Assembly (NCBI RefSeq): GCF_042242105.1
Contig: NC_092019.1
Coordinates: forward strand, 18,521,328-18,585,327
Length of the DNA: 64,000 bases
Direction: 5' to 3'
Source of the DNA: Pempheris klunzingeri
Lineage: Eukaryota; Chordata; Actinopteri; Acropomatiformes; Pempheridae
The notes beneath the pieces were generated by a model that did not search any database, was not told the DNA's origin, and saw nothing but the letters and a program-made list of their open reading frames with translations. A program made the position numbers and the translations under genes. The number at the start of each line of letters is the position of its first letter. Within the stretch, counting starts at the first letter, position 1. This document shows positions 41,301 to 60,561 of the stretch, piece by piece.

Positions 41301-44300
41301 TTAATGGCTGATAGTGATGCTGATGATAGTGACAGAGAAGACTGGCTTGCTTTGTTTTACATCTTCTGTTGGCAGTTTGCATCTGCAGAAAATGTTAAAT
41401 AACATATTATTTCATAGCAGAGTGTGTGTTGGCTAGACAATGAGAGATAAAGTGTTTAAAATGCATACGCTGAGCCAAGCTGCTGTTTGCCTTGTAGTGA
41501 TGGGGCCTGTGTTTGTTCTGGTGATAGGGACGGCCTTATAGCACACGCTCTCCCATGCACACACACACACACGCACACACACACACACACACACACATTC
41601 TGGTTTGAAACCTCACAGATAAATGAAGAACACACGTCTTTACTCATGTGATTGATTAGATGATTACGAACACGCACATGCAGTCTCCCGCAGACAATAA
41701 GGCTCCACTGCCTGATGGTCACTCTTACTGACTGCTTTTTTAGATGAGAAGTAGGAACCTGCAGACTCAGCGCGCGCACACACACACACAACCACACCTG
41801 ACGCACAGACATGTCCCTCTCAGCTCATACAACAGCACGGGAGTGATGCACCTGCACCAATACACTGTCCTTGGGCTCACAGACACCTTTCACACACTCA
41901 CAGAGACAGACACACGCTCCGTCCAATGCACACTCAAAACATAACCTTGACCTGTCGTACTCCCAGCCTGCAGGCTCATACATACTTCATCCGCTCACTC
42001 AGGAATGTCACACACACTGAGGTACACTTTTGAGCACATATTGATCACATGGATGTTTAGAAACACAAATTTGTATCAGTGTTGCTGTAAAGATTTGAAA
42101 AAGATAACACCCCCACAACGAAGTCACACGTTTGAGGAAAAGTAGGTGATTTTTATAAATTAAAGATAAGTTCCAGTGTATTTTAAGTATTTTGTAATAA
42201 ATAATAAATAGGACTGAGCAAACAATATTTTTATTACGATAATGACAGGTTGTCGATTGTTTTGATCAATGAAATGTCCAAGTGGGGAAAAAATGGAAAT
42301 CAGAATTTGTGAATGTCCAAGGTGATGTCTTCAAACGTCGTGTCTCACCAACAGTCCAAGATATTCAGAGTCAAGCAGGAAATATCCACATTAGTTACAG
42401 CCAGAGAATATTGACGTTTTGTCTTAGAAAATGACTCATAACAATATTAAAATTATTCCTGATTAATTTTCTGTCAGTTGACTCATCAATTAATCGACTT
42501 TTCTTTTTTTTTTTCCACAAATGGTACTATGGTGACTCGTATTCATCCAAATGTGCCAATAGAATTAGAGCAGATACAGGCCCACTCAGTGATGAATTTC
42601 ACTGTCAAAGACAAATTCGAAATAAATCTTTCGCCATGGACTTCCAGCGTGTGTCGCACTCTGATAATTTCCACAATATCCTCTGCAACCCCCAGGGGCA
42701 GATTTTTTTTCCTGCTATTTCTCTCTCCATCTTCTCCTGTTTGTTTCTATCCCTGTAAAATGCTGGTTGCTTTGCTGAAATACTGCAGTGCTTTATCTGC
42801 CCTCTTTTTCCTCCCTTTAGCCTCCCCCCCTCACACACACACACACATACACACACACACACACTCTTTTTCTTCCCCTCTCTGTCTTTCTCTCCCCTGG
42901 ATGGGTTGGGTGTACAACCCCCCCCACTCCTCTTTTAGTTGTTGTTGTTGTTGAAAATGGTGGGTGGGAGAGGTGGAGGGGTAGGGGTGGGTGAACGGGT
43001 GAGGCGGAGAGGGGAGGGGGTGGTAACAGAAGCAGCCGGGACCCAATGACGTGGGTGCGACATGTAACCGTGGCGCAGGAGAGGAAATCAATACATGAAA
43101 GGATGAGGAGCACTGGGGTGGATTACCGTCTGGGGCCCTGGCTACTGGAGGGATGGAGGGAGATGGAGGGGGTGTAGATGAGGCCTGGGGGGGTTGGAGA
43201 GTGTGCGTATGTATGTGTGTGTATGTGGAGGAGGGGGGGCTGTGGAGGGCGAGAGGCCAGATTGTCCAGTCCCCTCTCTCCCGCATCCCCTCCCCTGACC
43301 AAGCGCTGTTTGAATCTTGACCCCTCCCATCAACCCTCCCTTGGCTTCTAAAAACTGCTCAGTGCCGATAGGCTGCCATAGGTGAACCTTTCGGCTCTAC
43401 ACACACACGCAGGTGCAGTGGACTCTATAATGTTGAGTGAATACATAGACGGTTATGGTCACTGTGTGCTAACACTGCTGATAACCCTACGCTATCTGTA
43501 TGGGGAATAATCGCCTGATATTACCAGTGTAAATTAAAGAGCCCCAGAGAGATTATGTGTGTATGTGTGTTCTTGGGTGTGTGTGTGTGTGTGTGTGTAT
43601 GTGTTTAGGTGTCTGCACAGTGAGTTTGCTGGCATGTAAGTCTTCAGCAGGGTGCGTCCGCAGCCCTGCCACAAAACCAGATAATAAATATCTATAATAA
43701 ATATCATTATTATTGGGCCAATCTCCCCCAATAACAGAGCCTCGGTGAAAGATGGCACGGGGGACTTAGCTGGATATTGGCAATATATCAGCATTGATTA
43801 TTGAGAGTGCTGACAGAGAGAGGGAGGTAAAGTTAATAAAAACTAATAAAAAAGACAAGGAATACAGAAAGAACAAGGGCTTTAGCTGGATCAGCTGCTT
43901 GAACTCCGAAAGAAACGGAGAGAAGAGAAGGTGGAGGGATGCAGGGAGTGAAAAGAAGGAGATAGTAGTGTACAGTTCTGGTGTGTGTGTGTGTGTCCTT
44001 GTTTTTTCAGTCTCAACATGTGTATCTGCGTATGTGAGTATGTATCTGAATTTATGTTTTATCACTCTCTGTGTGCATGTGGGACTTTTTTAGTGCGGCT
44101 GTGAATTGGCATTGACATCTACATACACACACACACACACACACACACTCATGCACACACACGGCTTTTCTTTTTCTTCTCCACCGTGTGTGTCTTCTCG
44201 GATTGATTGAACCTTGTTTGGATCTGAACTCTGTGGTTAGGATCCAAAGCCTGCACAACCTTGCCATTGGCAGCAGCCAAGATGCACAAACAATACTTAC

Positions 44301-46229
44301 CCACTCACCCACACAGAAAGACACACACACACACACACACACACTATCTTGCTCACACACTGGCAAAGACACCAACAAATAAACCTTACAAAAACTCATG
44401 CATCATATCCATATTATCTTGACAAATCTATACATCATGTCAGAGCATGGCTTTATGTGAATATTGCATTTTGCTGTGTGTTATTGGTGTGTGTGTGTGC
44501 TGAGAGGATATTAGAAGAGTGCGTTGGCGCTTCGTGCAGCTGGCTTGAGATGGGACGGGGTGACAGTGAGAGAGCGTTGTCCATTCTAATAGGGCCTTGT
44601 TAGGCCGCTGACAGAGCCAGTAACGCCACTGTTGGCTGCTATTGATTCCCGACCGACGCCGTTATTGATGAGTGAGAATTTAATTCAACCAGCTCGTTTG
44701 TCAACATGACATCACCATTTAACTACAACCATGACATGGGTGCGAACGCCCACAGATGAGCTGGGCCACACGCACACACACATATAAAAGCACACATGGT
44801 AAAGTGCACCAGAAACAACTGCACAAATACACACACACACACACACACACATGCAGTCTGATATATACACGCCGTTTCATGGAGGCAAAAGAACCGTTCC
44901 TCAGTTTGAGTGTGCTGTTGTCTTTGCGTCTTCTGCATCATTTACAATAAAAACAGTGTTGCTCAATATTCAAACACTGTTTTCAACCAGTCAAATCAAT
45001 CATGTAAAAAGAATAACAGGCAATTACCAAGAGTGCAATATGACTAATGCATGGCCCCTGTTATGACTAATGTATTGCCTAAGGATACTTTTGGCTCTTT
45101 CTGATTGGATAAATATTTCATGCCACGTCCTGACCCACAGCACATGACATGGAAAGCATGTCGTGGTGAGAAATTGAACAATTGTTTTCTATGAATAAAT
45201 TTGTTTGTAACTAGTGTAGGGGAGAAAAACACAGAAAAGTACATTCAAAGTACTTTTTAACAAGCAAGCTAATATCACTTTATTTTTCAATTAAAGCCTT
45301 ATATGGACATTGTGCATTCTCTTGGGGAATGTAGTGTAATCGCACCAGATCGTTACCAAACGGTCATTTTCAGCATTAAACAAATATAAATGATAATAAA
45401 TAAGTTGTCGATAATTGTTCCCAACTGCCAACAAAACAGAAGCGATGATGAGTTGCAACATTTTTATTAACTTTTTGATTTAGCAGCATTTCATTCATTA
45501 ATGATCCTGTGAAAGAATTGTAATGAAATACCAGGTAATATACAGGATTTCCATAAATTGACTGATAGACAACAGGTGAAATTTGCCATCATGAGCAAAT
45601 TCATGAACAATATAGCTGCAGCTCTAACAATAGTATATAAAATATGCAGAGGATAAACATTATAATTGTGACAGGACAAATTTAACATTGTACTTCATTC
45701 TTAGAAAAAGTAGCAGATTGCAAAAGTATAACAAACGTAATGTAGAAAGTGCCAGAAAGGTAATTCTGTGTAATGCTGAGAAATCTTGGTAGAAGCTGTG
45801 TTCATTTTGTAATTTATAAAAAAAAACAGTGTGACCATCACCTCCTGCAGAAAGAAAATACCGACATAGTTCCTGTACAAATATAACTTTAACATTTGTG
45901 TGATGATAAGCACATATTGTGCACCCAATACACAATACTCATCCTTAATCACCGGACTTTACTACTAGTATCCAGTATCCAATGTGACATCCATTATAGT
46001 ATTTCTCTATGTGAACAAAATGAAGGCAAACAGAGAGAGAGGGGGGAATTTTGGAGAAGCATTTTTCAGTACAGCAGGGAGAAGATACAGCCTAGAAAAC
46101 AATGGAACCAGCTATATATCTGTATGGATTGGGAGGCTTGATAGGGAGGGAGGTGGACAATCAGGACCATGTGGGCCCCCGATGAGAACGGACCAGCAGG
46201 GGTTATTGGCTGGAGCGGCCCCCCAGGGG

Positions 46230-46231
<2 letters not shown>

Positions 46232-46261
<30 letters not shown>
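46232..46261 (+). repeat. (CT)n microsatellite
   Basis: About 15 perfect CT units, followed by an imperfect CT-rich extension to about 46285. Confidence 0.9.
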
Positions 46262-46266
<5 letters not shown>

Positions 46267-46743
46267 TGTGTGTCTCTCTCCCTCTTTTTGGGCCCATGGG
46301 TCTCTCCAGGTCCCTGGGGAGTGAAACTGCAGAGACTGACTCGCTGCAGGGGCCCTATAGGCACCAAGCAAGAAACACACTGAGGGGAGGGGGCGATCCA
46401 CTGAATTTTAGGTGGTCGGTCCTAGACACAGACAGACAGATGGACAGACTCAAAGATAAACGGGATAGATGTCATCTCCAGGCATCATGGCCTTTGTATT
46501 CTGAGTGTTTGAGTGTGTGTGTTTTACTTGTCAACTTGTCTACCTGTATGAGAGAGAAAAAGCCAGTCAGAGAAAAGAGTTTGTTTCTACCATAAAACTT
46601 TTTTTGCTCCAACATCCACCGTAGGATAATGACACCCAAGCATCCTCAGAGCGTTCGTGAAGTCATCTGAAATTCATGTGCAGCTGTTTTGATGCCAATG
46701 TCTTTTTACACGTGTGAATACCTGGTTGATCGTTTTCTGTCAG

Positions 46744-46824
46744 GGCGTCTTTGCGGTCGAGTCAGATGGAGGAAAAAGAAGAGCTTGGTCAGAAGAGTGC
46801 GTGGAGGACGAAGGGGTGGATGCT
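46744..46824 (+). CDS. Weak candidate exon, unknown protein
   Basis: Acceptor CGTTTTCTGTCAG (ending 46743) and donor GCT|GTAGGT bound 81 open bases. In phase 0 this reads GVFAVESDGGKRRAW then SEECVEDEGVDA. Length and splice signals are acceptable, but no partner exon with matching phase was found and a second frame is also open. Confidence 0.2.
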
Positions 46825-47079
46825 GTAGGTGTTAGCATCCCTCCTCCTCCTCCTCCTCACCTCCCCATCCTCCTCTACCCCTCCAACACCATCTTATTTT
46901 CCCCTCCTTCAATCTCACACACCCTCCCTCCATTCCTCTCTTCCACAGACGCGCACAACCACACTACATTCTACAAGAAATAATTGCTTTTGTCTGGAAG
47001 GAGTGTAGGGAGGAGGGAAAGGGGGCGCGCATGGCTCCCTCTGTGGAGAGAAGGGGGTCTTTGAAGGACAACTAGTCAC

Positions 47080-47290
47080 TTCTCCTTTCCCTCCTTCTTT
47101 CTCCTCTCTCCCCTATTTGCCTCACCTCTCTTCCCCTCCTCTCTCATTTGCTCCCCCCCCCCCCCAGCTTATTCCTTTCTATCTGTTTTCCTCCTCTCCT
47201 CTGCCTCCTCTCTCCTCTCCTCTCCTCTCCTCTCCTCCTCTCTCCTCTGTCCTCCTCTTGCTCCCTTCCCCTCCTCTCCCTCATTGGACC
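47080..47290 (+). repeat. Long pyrimidine tract with TCCTC repeats
   Basis: About 200 bases are almost purely C/T, with CTCTC units repeated at 47210-47248 and a C-run at about 47153-47165. Such tracts can form triplex (H-DNA) and are hard to assemble. Confidence 0.75.
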
Positions 47291-48753
47291 TGCGGATGTC
47301 ATCTGTCATACGTGAAGCGGAGGGAGAAGGACAATAAAACCTGGTTGTCTACCACAGAGGATGACACATTTTTCATAATTAAGAATATGCCAGTTTAGTG
47401 TGCAGCACACATTTCTGGACAATATGGCTGTCTGTTGATGACTGAGAAAATGACAAGTCTGGTGATGATAGCAACATCATTCATTTTATGAGCGGTTTCC
47501 ATTAAAACAGGCCTAACAGCAGCATTAAGTGAGCAGATCTAAACAGTCCTGCGGGATGGGGCTTTCAGGCTCTACAGGAGCAGGAGCTCGCTCATTCCTA
47601 TTGATTTGCCCGTATTGACTGCGATGTTTAAGGTATAGATTTTTCTATTTAAAAATCTATATCGACAATAATCTGGTGTGTAAACGCCCGGCGTTGACTG
47701 ATGACGGCCTGTAATTGACAGCGTGTAACATGTCTGTGCCGGGAAGGCAGAGGGCGGGAGGCGAGGAGAGGCATGCTGGGGAGGCCGGCATGCGTGGTCA
47801 GGACAGAGGAAACAAGATCTGGGGGCAGGAGAGGAGAAAGAGGAGGAGGAGGAGGAGGAGGAGGGAGGTGGTGAAGATTTCTGTCATGGAGGGGCTCGTC
47901 CCTTAACACCCCATTGGCCCTCTTATGTATTTCTATTTGTACCTTCTGTGCGTTTTAAACACGTATTCAGTGCAAGCATGAAAATCGTTCGTGCATGTGG
48001 TGCATTCATCTCACTTAGTTTACACGGGTCCAAAAACACACCAAAATGTACTTTCAGGCTGCAGACCGGCTTCACATTTCTCGTGCTCGGAACAGCAGTG
48101 GTCGCTCTTGTCTTCCTATAGGCTGTGTGAATAATGTACACCCTCGTCCGCTCAGGAGGGCTTATTAAAAGCAGCAGTGATGAGATAACTTAATTGCGTG
48201 CATGCTGGGTATCCTGGTAGGTATTAGCGTTAATCACCTATAGGTATCCATGGATTCTCTTGTCGGGTCTTCATCACTTCCCAAGCAGGCCGGTAGTAAT
48301 GCACTGATCACCAATGGCATCATTATAGCCGGTATTATTAAGAGGGGGGAAAAAATCCAGAAATCAATACAGGATACCTTTTGCAGCGGTAGTGAAAACG
48401 AGGGAGATGGGGGTGGGAGGATGGAGGGAGGGGATGGAGGGGAGGGAGGTGCGGGGGTGGGGTGGTGATGTGTGAGTAGTAGCGGGTCCTCTCTCGCCTC
48501 AATGTTGCGGCCAGCCTGGTGGCAGATCGCTACAATCCTGGAGGGAGCCGGGTCGAATGAGCTATTGGGGTTCCCAAATAATAACGGGGACAAACAGACA
48601 GACAAAAAAGACACACAGACGGATGGACGGAGATAGGCAAGTGTTCCGATACAACGGGAGACCATAACCGGATTCTATACGCTTTCTTATTTCCCTTGTT
48701 TTGTGTTGTAGTGTTGTTGTTGTTTTTTTAAATTATTTATTTACCCACTGTCT

Positions 48754-48794
48754 CTATTTATTTATCTATTTATTTATTTATTTATTTATCTATC
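48754..48794 (+). repeat. (TTTA)n tetranucleotide repeat
   Basis: ATTT/ATCT units run for about 40 bases. Confidence 0.85.
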
Positions 48795-49797
48795 GATTGA
48801 TTGCGTTTTAATTACTGCCTTGTGACAGAGAGCGAGGGAGGAGGAGCGTCAGGGCCAAGCGCGCGCGTTGTGTTTGTGTGTGCGTGTGGAAGAGTCCGCG
48901 TAGCCTCGCCCCCCCCACCACCCCAACCCCCACCCCCACCACCACCGCCACCACACTTGTTTATTTATTTGTTGATGATCGCCTTTAATGAAGCTGTTTT
49001 AAATGTGCCCGTGACGCGATCCGCTGCTTCGCGCGAGCGGATGAATGTCTTCTATGTAGCCTTCATGCAAAGGGGAGAGGAGAGGGAGCGCGTGCAGCTA
49101 GAGACCAAATACAATAGATCAAACCAAATACTACAGAAATCCAAATAAGACTTTATAACTCCGCTGGCCTTTTACGCCGTCTCGTCTGTTTCTATGTACA
49201 TAATTTATTGTGGTGTTTTAAACTGCAAAGCGAATACCAAAGCTCAGCCCGGCCGGTGATGCTACAGGAGTAGGCTAGCGACTGTTCTCATGCCTTTTCA
49301 CACCTACAGGAAACATTAACTGGCGAGGACTGAGAGGATAGAATAAGCTGCCGGGCCTCTATGTTTACTCAAGGAGAGCGCTTTAGGTAACAGAAAGACG
49401 CAGGTGCATCAACGACAGGCAGGTGACACACAGCCTTTTATTATAAAACTAACACAATAGGCCTGTAATTGTAACACACAACTTTTCCTGTAGCCTGCAG
49501 AAGTCCGATCTCCCGTCTGTCCGTCTGTGTGCTCGTCTGGACTGTAAGCTGCACTCAAGGGGACCATCCTACATATATGTTCTATGCACATTTACACCAA
49601 AACTAATGCCGGCCACCAGTCGACGTCCACACATGTAAATAAAAGTGCGCAGCTGGGCTACATGTGTACACACCTAACGGCGAATGTTGTGAGCTCTCCA
49701 TACCAAATATTTTCCCAAAGCTGTCTACCAGAGAAACGGACGACGGTACAGAAGCTTCAGAAGAGGACAGAGCTTATTACAGTATTTCTGTCAGGTT

Positions 49798-49805
49798 ATT
49801 TGCAT
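49798..49805 (-). promoter_or_regulatory. Exact octamer motif (ATTTGCAT)
   Basis: The reverse complement is ATGCAAAT, the consensus for POU2F factors. It lies in the leader or proximal promoter of the small gene. Chance occurrence is possible: an 8-mer on either strand is expected about twice in a window this size. Confidence 0.3.
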
Positions 49806-49830
49806 CAAAACAAGAAGCCGGAGGAAGATC

Positions 49831-55136
<5,306 letters not shown>

Positions 55137-55526
55137 TCAGGGTTGGAGAGGGCTTTCGCCACATGCGGCCAATCACCCCACATCAGACTAGGCAGTCAAA
55201 ACAAGCCTTTGAACTCCCGCTGAACATATTGAACACTTGATTAGCTGATTTTAGTGCTATTTTTCACCCAAGATTGCCTGATTTATTCAAGCAACAGTGG
55301 ATATGCTCGGCGGCAGACTCCCTGCATTCCCATGGTCAGACGGACCAAAGCTTCACGCGTTTCATTGCAGCAAAACTTGCAACAACTGGACGGGTTTTTT
55401 GCTGACATGACTGTGGTCTCATAAACAGACCAACAATGTGTTTTCTCCAGCCGCTGTCTTTTTTTGTTGTTGATTGCCGCAAGCTGTCACCTCTGCCACC
55501 CTGCTCATGTGCCAATACATTTAGAT

Positions 55527-55545
55527 AATAAAAAACACCAATAAA
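55527..55545 (+). terminator. Paired poly(A) signals of the 49831 gene
   Basis: AATAAA occurs at 55527-55532 and at 55540-55545, about 400 bases after the TGA of the small two-exon gene and on its strand. Confidence 0.45.
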
Positions 55546-57827
55546 ATCCAGGGGTTTGATTGGGTGGCTCCCCTTAGCCCACTAGAGCGGCGGACTAAAT
55601 CAGGGGTTCTTCTCTCCATTTCATTTAGCTGATAAGATTTATGGTAATGAAGGGGTCCTATTAACCTTTGGGGTTCCACTGCTGTCCTTCAGAGTGAGGC
55701 TGGATGAGAGTGCTTACCGCTCTGGTTTTGAGGCGGAGGCAGCGAACACGTCTGCTATAAGCAATGTCACATCATCGCAAATGCACTCTCCGGAGTGCTT
55801 ACACACACAGCTCACACACACTCACACACACACACACATGCACAACGGAGCCTCTCCAAAAGCAGCGCAGCCCTTTGAGAGAGTTGAATGCATGTTTAAT
55901 CTCCCTCCTCTCTTTCTCTTCTCTGCATTTTCCCTGTTCTTTATCCCCTCTATCCTTCCTGCTCTCCATCCTTCTCTTGGCATGAGCTCTCTGTTCAGAA
56001 ATTAATCTGTTGTACTCCACCACCTCCTCTCCCTCTCGTTCCCTTGTGCAATCTCTTTTACTCTGCCTTTCTTTTATAAGTGCACAGTCCCACTCTTTTT
56101 CTCATTGCTTGTGAAAGCATGTGCTAAGATATTAGAAATACTCCAGAGTTAACAAAAAATATGTGATAGAATTTTAACTTATTCCAATATATTTCTTTTC
56201 CTGCCTGAATTAATTAATTGTAGATTTTGACACCTCCTCCAGTGCACTGCTAATTACTCCAGCTGAGCTCCCTTTCTACCTGCGTCTATCCATACAAACA
56301 ATATCCACTAGCTGTCTGTAAATATTAGGGGGCAAGGAGAAAGGGGGGATGACAGAGGGAGGCGTTAACCCCTCCTTCTTCTGTACAAGGGCTGCACCCC
56401 TCTGTCCCTTTGTCTGCTTGTAAAAGGGGCGAAGGAGGAGGCCCGAGCAGGGGGGGGCGAAGGAGTGACTAAGTGACCTCTCTCTCCCCTTTCTTTTGAC
56501 GCTTCCATGTTCTGTCCATTTTGTTGTGCACATCCCTCTCCCTCCCTCCTCTTTCATCCTCTTTCGTTCCCCCTTTTTTCAGCCTGGTTAAGTCGCCATG
56601 GCTGTTGGCCTCATATGCCCCCCCCCCGCCCCTCTCTCTCTCTCCCTCTCTCTCTCCCCGCATCTTTGGCAGCAGCAGCCTGGTTGCCAAAGTGTCTGTA
56701 GGACACATTAAGGCCCATAAAAGCCTGGTCTGCGGTCGCACTCTTAACCACCAGTCAGAGGTAGTTTACAAAAGTGACTTTAAATGAGTCTGTGATTACC
56801 CTGGAACATGGAGAGATACTGAAGTGGCCAAGAGAGTGTGAGACAAGGCCGGAGCGTCGGAAAGAAGGAGAGAAAGAGCGGCTCTTGGATGTTTCTTGAG
56901 TCTCTTAAGGAAAATTGAACAGAAACGGCTATTTGTTTCTCCCACAGCTAAGAGCTAAAAAGGCTACCTGAGTGGAACAAGCAATGAAAAGTTGTAATCC
57001 AAATTTCCTGCTGCCCACCCCCTTCATCACAACCTGCTCTCCCCTTCCCTCCCCGTCACCCCTCTTTCTAATTGGCCACATGCTGCCTTGAGTGACAAGT
57101 GTAATCATCAGTCAAATTATGATGGGGGGAGAAGGTGGAGGCCAGGGGAGGTGGAGGAGGAAGAGAGGAACAGCAGAAGGTGGTTGTGGGGTGGGGGTTG
57201 AAAGGAAGTGCTTTGATCAGAGATAGAGAGGGGGTGAGTGGGCAAACAGACAGAGCTACATGGAAACCTGCTGTCCACACACCTGCTGCTTCGTAGATGG
57301 GCAACATTAGCACCCTCAGACCTCAGTGTACTATAGCACATCACAGACAGGCTTTCTAACAGCCCTCTGTCACCACAGTATGAGAAAATTGTTGCGAGTG
57401 TCATACAATGTAAATACTACTGAACTTGGACTTGTCTCTGCTTTTCATTTCAACCCAAGTAGCAACAAACCTCATCTGCTGTCATTACAACTGCAACACA
57501 GACTAGAACAATAAAAACGCTGGGTGTGGTAGCAGCATGGTCTTTGATTCTCATTTGGGCACACCAGGGCAGGTCCGTGTTATATTTGGACGCACTTTGT
57601 TAGCGAGAGCAGATGTTAGCTCTCCAGCCAGCTAACGAGGTTTACAGTAATTAGGAGTGCTGATGAAGCGCTTTGATTCTCCGGCTGTGGCGGCCCTCTC
57701 ATTAGCAGCTAGCTAGCTAGCGCTGCAGCAGGCGCTCCAGTCACATCCTATTAGGCGGCTCAATGTACACTCTGAATTAGGAGCGGGAGATTAAGTGGAG
57801 ATGAAAACTGTCTGCGTACACACAGAT

Positions 57828-57870
<43 letters not shown>

Positions 57871-58320
57871 CATGCGTGCACATGCATACACACAAAGACA
57901 CACATAAATTCTGACTGTTTTTAAAAAAAAAAGCAAAGTCCACATACGCTCACTGTTATAATGAGGTTAGTAGAGGAAAATTCCTCCTTTGGAACTAGCC
58001 AAAGATTTAATAAGATACTAATTGGCCCGTGTTGCACTGAACACAAAGCATCCCTCAAACTTAAACATGTGCCAAGTGCCAAGTTTTAATGAAATGGGCT
58101 TGTGTAAGAGTGCTTCTCAGAGAAACAGACAAATGTAACAAACAGGAAGGGAGCTTGTTCGTTTGTATGTTTGTTCACGTGTGTATGATTGAAGGAGGTG
58201 GAATATTTCCCTGTTCCTTATGAATTAAAGAAAACAAAAAGGCAACCTTGAAATTACTCTAACACCCTTTTTTCTCTCCTTTTCTTCTCCTTCGTCAATA
58301 CTCGCTGCATGCTCCACTCT

Positions 58321-58358
<38 letters not shown>

Positions 58359-58707
58359 TTTGTGTGATGGAGTGATTATTGAGGACGTGGCTCCTGTGTT
58401 TAACGCTGGTTGATGAAGTCTGCCTTTGTCTGTCTGCGCTAACCTGTCGCAAACGGGACACCGCTTATAGCAAAATCAATACACAGAGTAGAAGAGAGAG
58501 AGGCTTGGCAAGGGAGGTAGAGAAAAGAAAGGAGGGGGAGGGGTTGGGGGGGGCGTTCGAAGGTAGATGAATGCAACGGGAGAGAGGAGCGAGGATAGAA
58601 CAGGAAGTCATTAGAAAGAAAAGGGAGGAGAGTAAGATGCAAAGAAGTTTAAATACTCCACCGCTGTTGAAATGTGGTGACGGGAATGACTGCTGTCACT
58701 CAAAGTG

Positions 58708-58748
<41 letters not shown>

Positions 58749-58889
58749 ATGTGTGTGTAAATCAGGGCATTTATATGTTTATGTTTGTCTTGCCTGAGTG
58801 TGGCCTTGACCAAGGGGTGGTGGTGCTTGTGATTGTTTAAGTGCGTGTAACCCAGGATGAAGGTACAGTCCCCATCTGTGTATGACGAT

Positions 58890-58891
<2 letters not shown>

Positions 58892-58954
<63 letters not shown>
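58892..58954 (+). repeat. (GT)n microsatellite, about 31 units
   Basis: Perfect GT repeat leading into a GAGA run. Confidence 0.95.
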
Positions 58955-58961
<7 letters not shown>

Positions 58962-60514
58962 CAGAGAGGGCTCCGTTTGCTTCCACTCCCCAGAGTCGAA
59001 GCTAGTGTGGAGAGGAGAGGGGAGCGACAGAGGGACAAGGAGAAGGACGGAGGAGTAGAGGAGCATAGGATAGGGAGAAAGAGAGGTGCAGGGGATGAGC
59101 GGGGGGGTGGCAGTTGTGTGAGAGAGGCACAGCTGGGAAATGAGAAATGCAACCCCCCCCCCCCCCCCCGTATACTACCACCTTACACTCACACATGCGG
59201 CACACACATACACACACGATCCCCATCTCTTTATCCTCCCCTCAGGAAAGAAGGGGTGGGGGTGGAGGTGGAGGGGGGTGAAGGGAAGGGAGAGGCAGGG
59301 GGGATAGGAAGAGATGGAGAAGGGGACAGATAGGGGCATTAAAATTCATGGCCTTTTTTTTTTATTTTCCCTGCTGAAAATCAATAGTGTTTACTATGAA
59401 TGAGTGGAACAGTGGACAACAGTGGTGCCGGGGGGACAGAAAGAGACAGAAGGAAGGAGGAGAGGAGGAGGAAGAAAGGAGACAGAGGGAGAGAGGGAGA
59501 GGTAAAGAGGAGGAGGGGTGACTTTATTGCGATAGGCAGAAGAACCAGAGGCCAAGGTTAAAGACCAGCAGGGGCAGAGAGACAGAGAGAGATAGAAGCA
59601 CAAAGTAAATTCAGTTGTCTTCTAAAACAGACATACTGCCCTGTAAATGCATATTTACTGTTGGCTATCATAAGAACGTAATGTAATGTAAATCATAATC
59701 TGCCCCGCCGTAATGTCCCCTGCTGTAATACCAACTGTTCCACTGTCTTTACTTTTCTAACTTTCCATTCCTCATTCCTCGCTTCGGCTGACTCTACCTT
59801 TCAAAAACAGTGTGTGTGTGTGTTAATTGGCAGCCCACAAACACCACTGACATGGTCTCTGGCAAACAAAGAGCAGACCCACACACATGCACGCACAAGC
59901 CGTTCCTGTCTCAAACACACACACACACACTCACACACACACACACACACACACACAAACTCCAGACCAGTTCACACTGAGTTGTTCAGCAACCCTGACC
60001 CTGTTTCCTGCTGCTGAAAGCCTGGAAGTTCAGGATGGCTTACCAGTGTTTTGATTAAGCACTGCCTGTGTGTCTCACACCACTTGATCAAAGAAGAAAA
60101 ACAGTCTTGTTGTTTTTTTTTATTTTTATTTTTTCATTTTGTTTTTTACTGGATGTGGACCCTACATGTTTCATAGCAATCAAAGCTTTTAAAATAGTTA
60201 TGTATTTTCACTGCTGGCAAAATTCTGTCAGTAAATAGAAAATAGATCATTTAAGGGTGAAACGCTAGTTCTAGATTACAGAAAAGTTTTGTTTTTCTCT
60301 CTTTTTTTTGTTGCATTTCTTTCTTTTCTACATGTATGATATCAGATTCTCAGCATGGAGTTTGTATTTTCGGGTATGTGCCGGCGTGTAGGTGTGCATG
60401 GCTATCTTGTGTGTATAAGCCCCTGTCATTGTGCACACACTAATGTGTTCCTGCATTATCGTGCATGTTGAAGTGTGTGTGTGTTTGTTTTCTGTTTTTG
60501 TGTGTGTTTGTTTT

Positions 60515-60561
<47 letters not shown>

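Larger units (their letters stand above)
28864..49400. other. 20-kb largely non-coding region
   Basis: Contents: the CpG-rich block just described; AT-rich DNA (30.6-33.8 and 34.9-35.7 kb) with POU/homeodomain-like motifs; pyrimidine tracts (36.1-36.5, 39.6-39.9 and 47.1-47.3 kb); purine-rich G4-prone tracts (38.3, 43.0 and 48.4 kb); and CA/GT microsatellites. Main repeats include (CA)n 30331-30361, (GT)n 31402-31428, (CA)n 34420-34440, (CA)n 41557-41597, (CA)n 42833-42863, (GT)n 43575-43598, (CA)n 44125-44148 and 44320-44344, and (CA)n 44830-44850. One weak exon candidate lies at 46744-46824. Confidence 0.6.

Noticed and set aside
42478..42954. 158-codon plus-strand open frame
   Set aside because: It runs through a CA repeat and C/T-rich low-complexity DNA, with no domain, splice or start support.
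42831..43286. 151-codon minus-strand open frame rich in Pro, Ser and His
   Set aside because: Composition reflects G-rich low-complexity DNA read in reverse. It overlaps two other open frames of the same origin.
46066..46595. Overlapping open frames on both strands around 46.1-46.6 kb
   Set aside because: Long only because they cross the (CT)n tract (Ser-Leu and Arg-Glu repeats). No other coding evidence.
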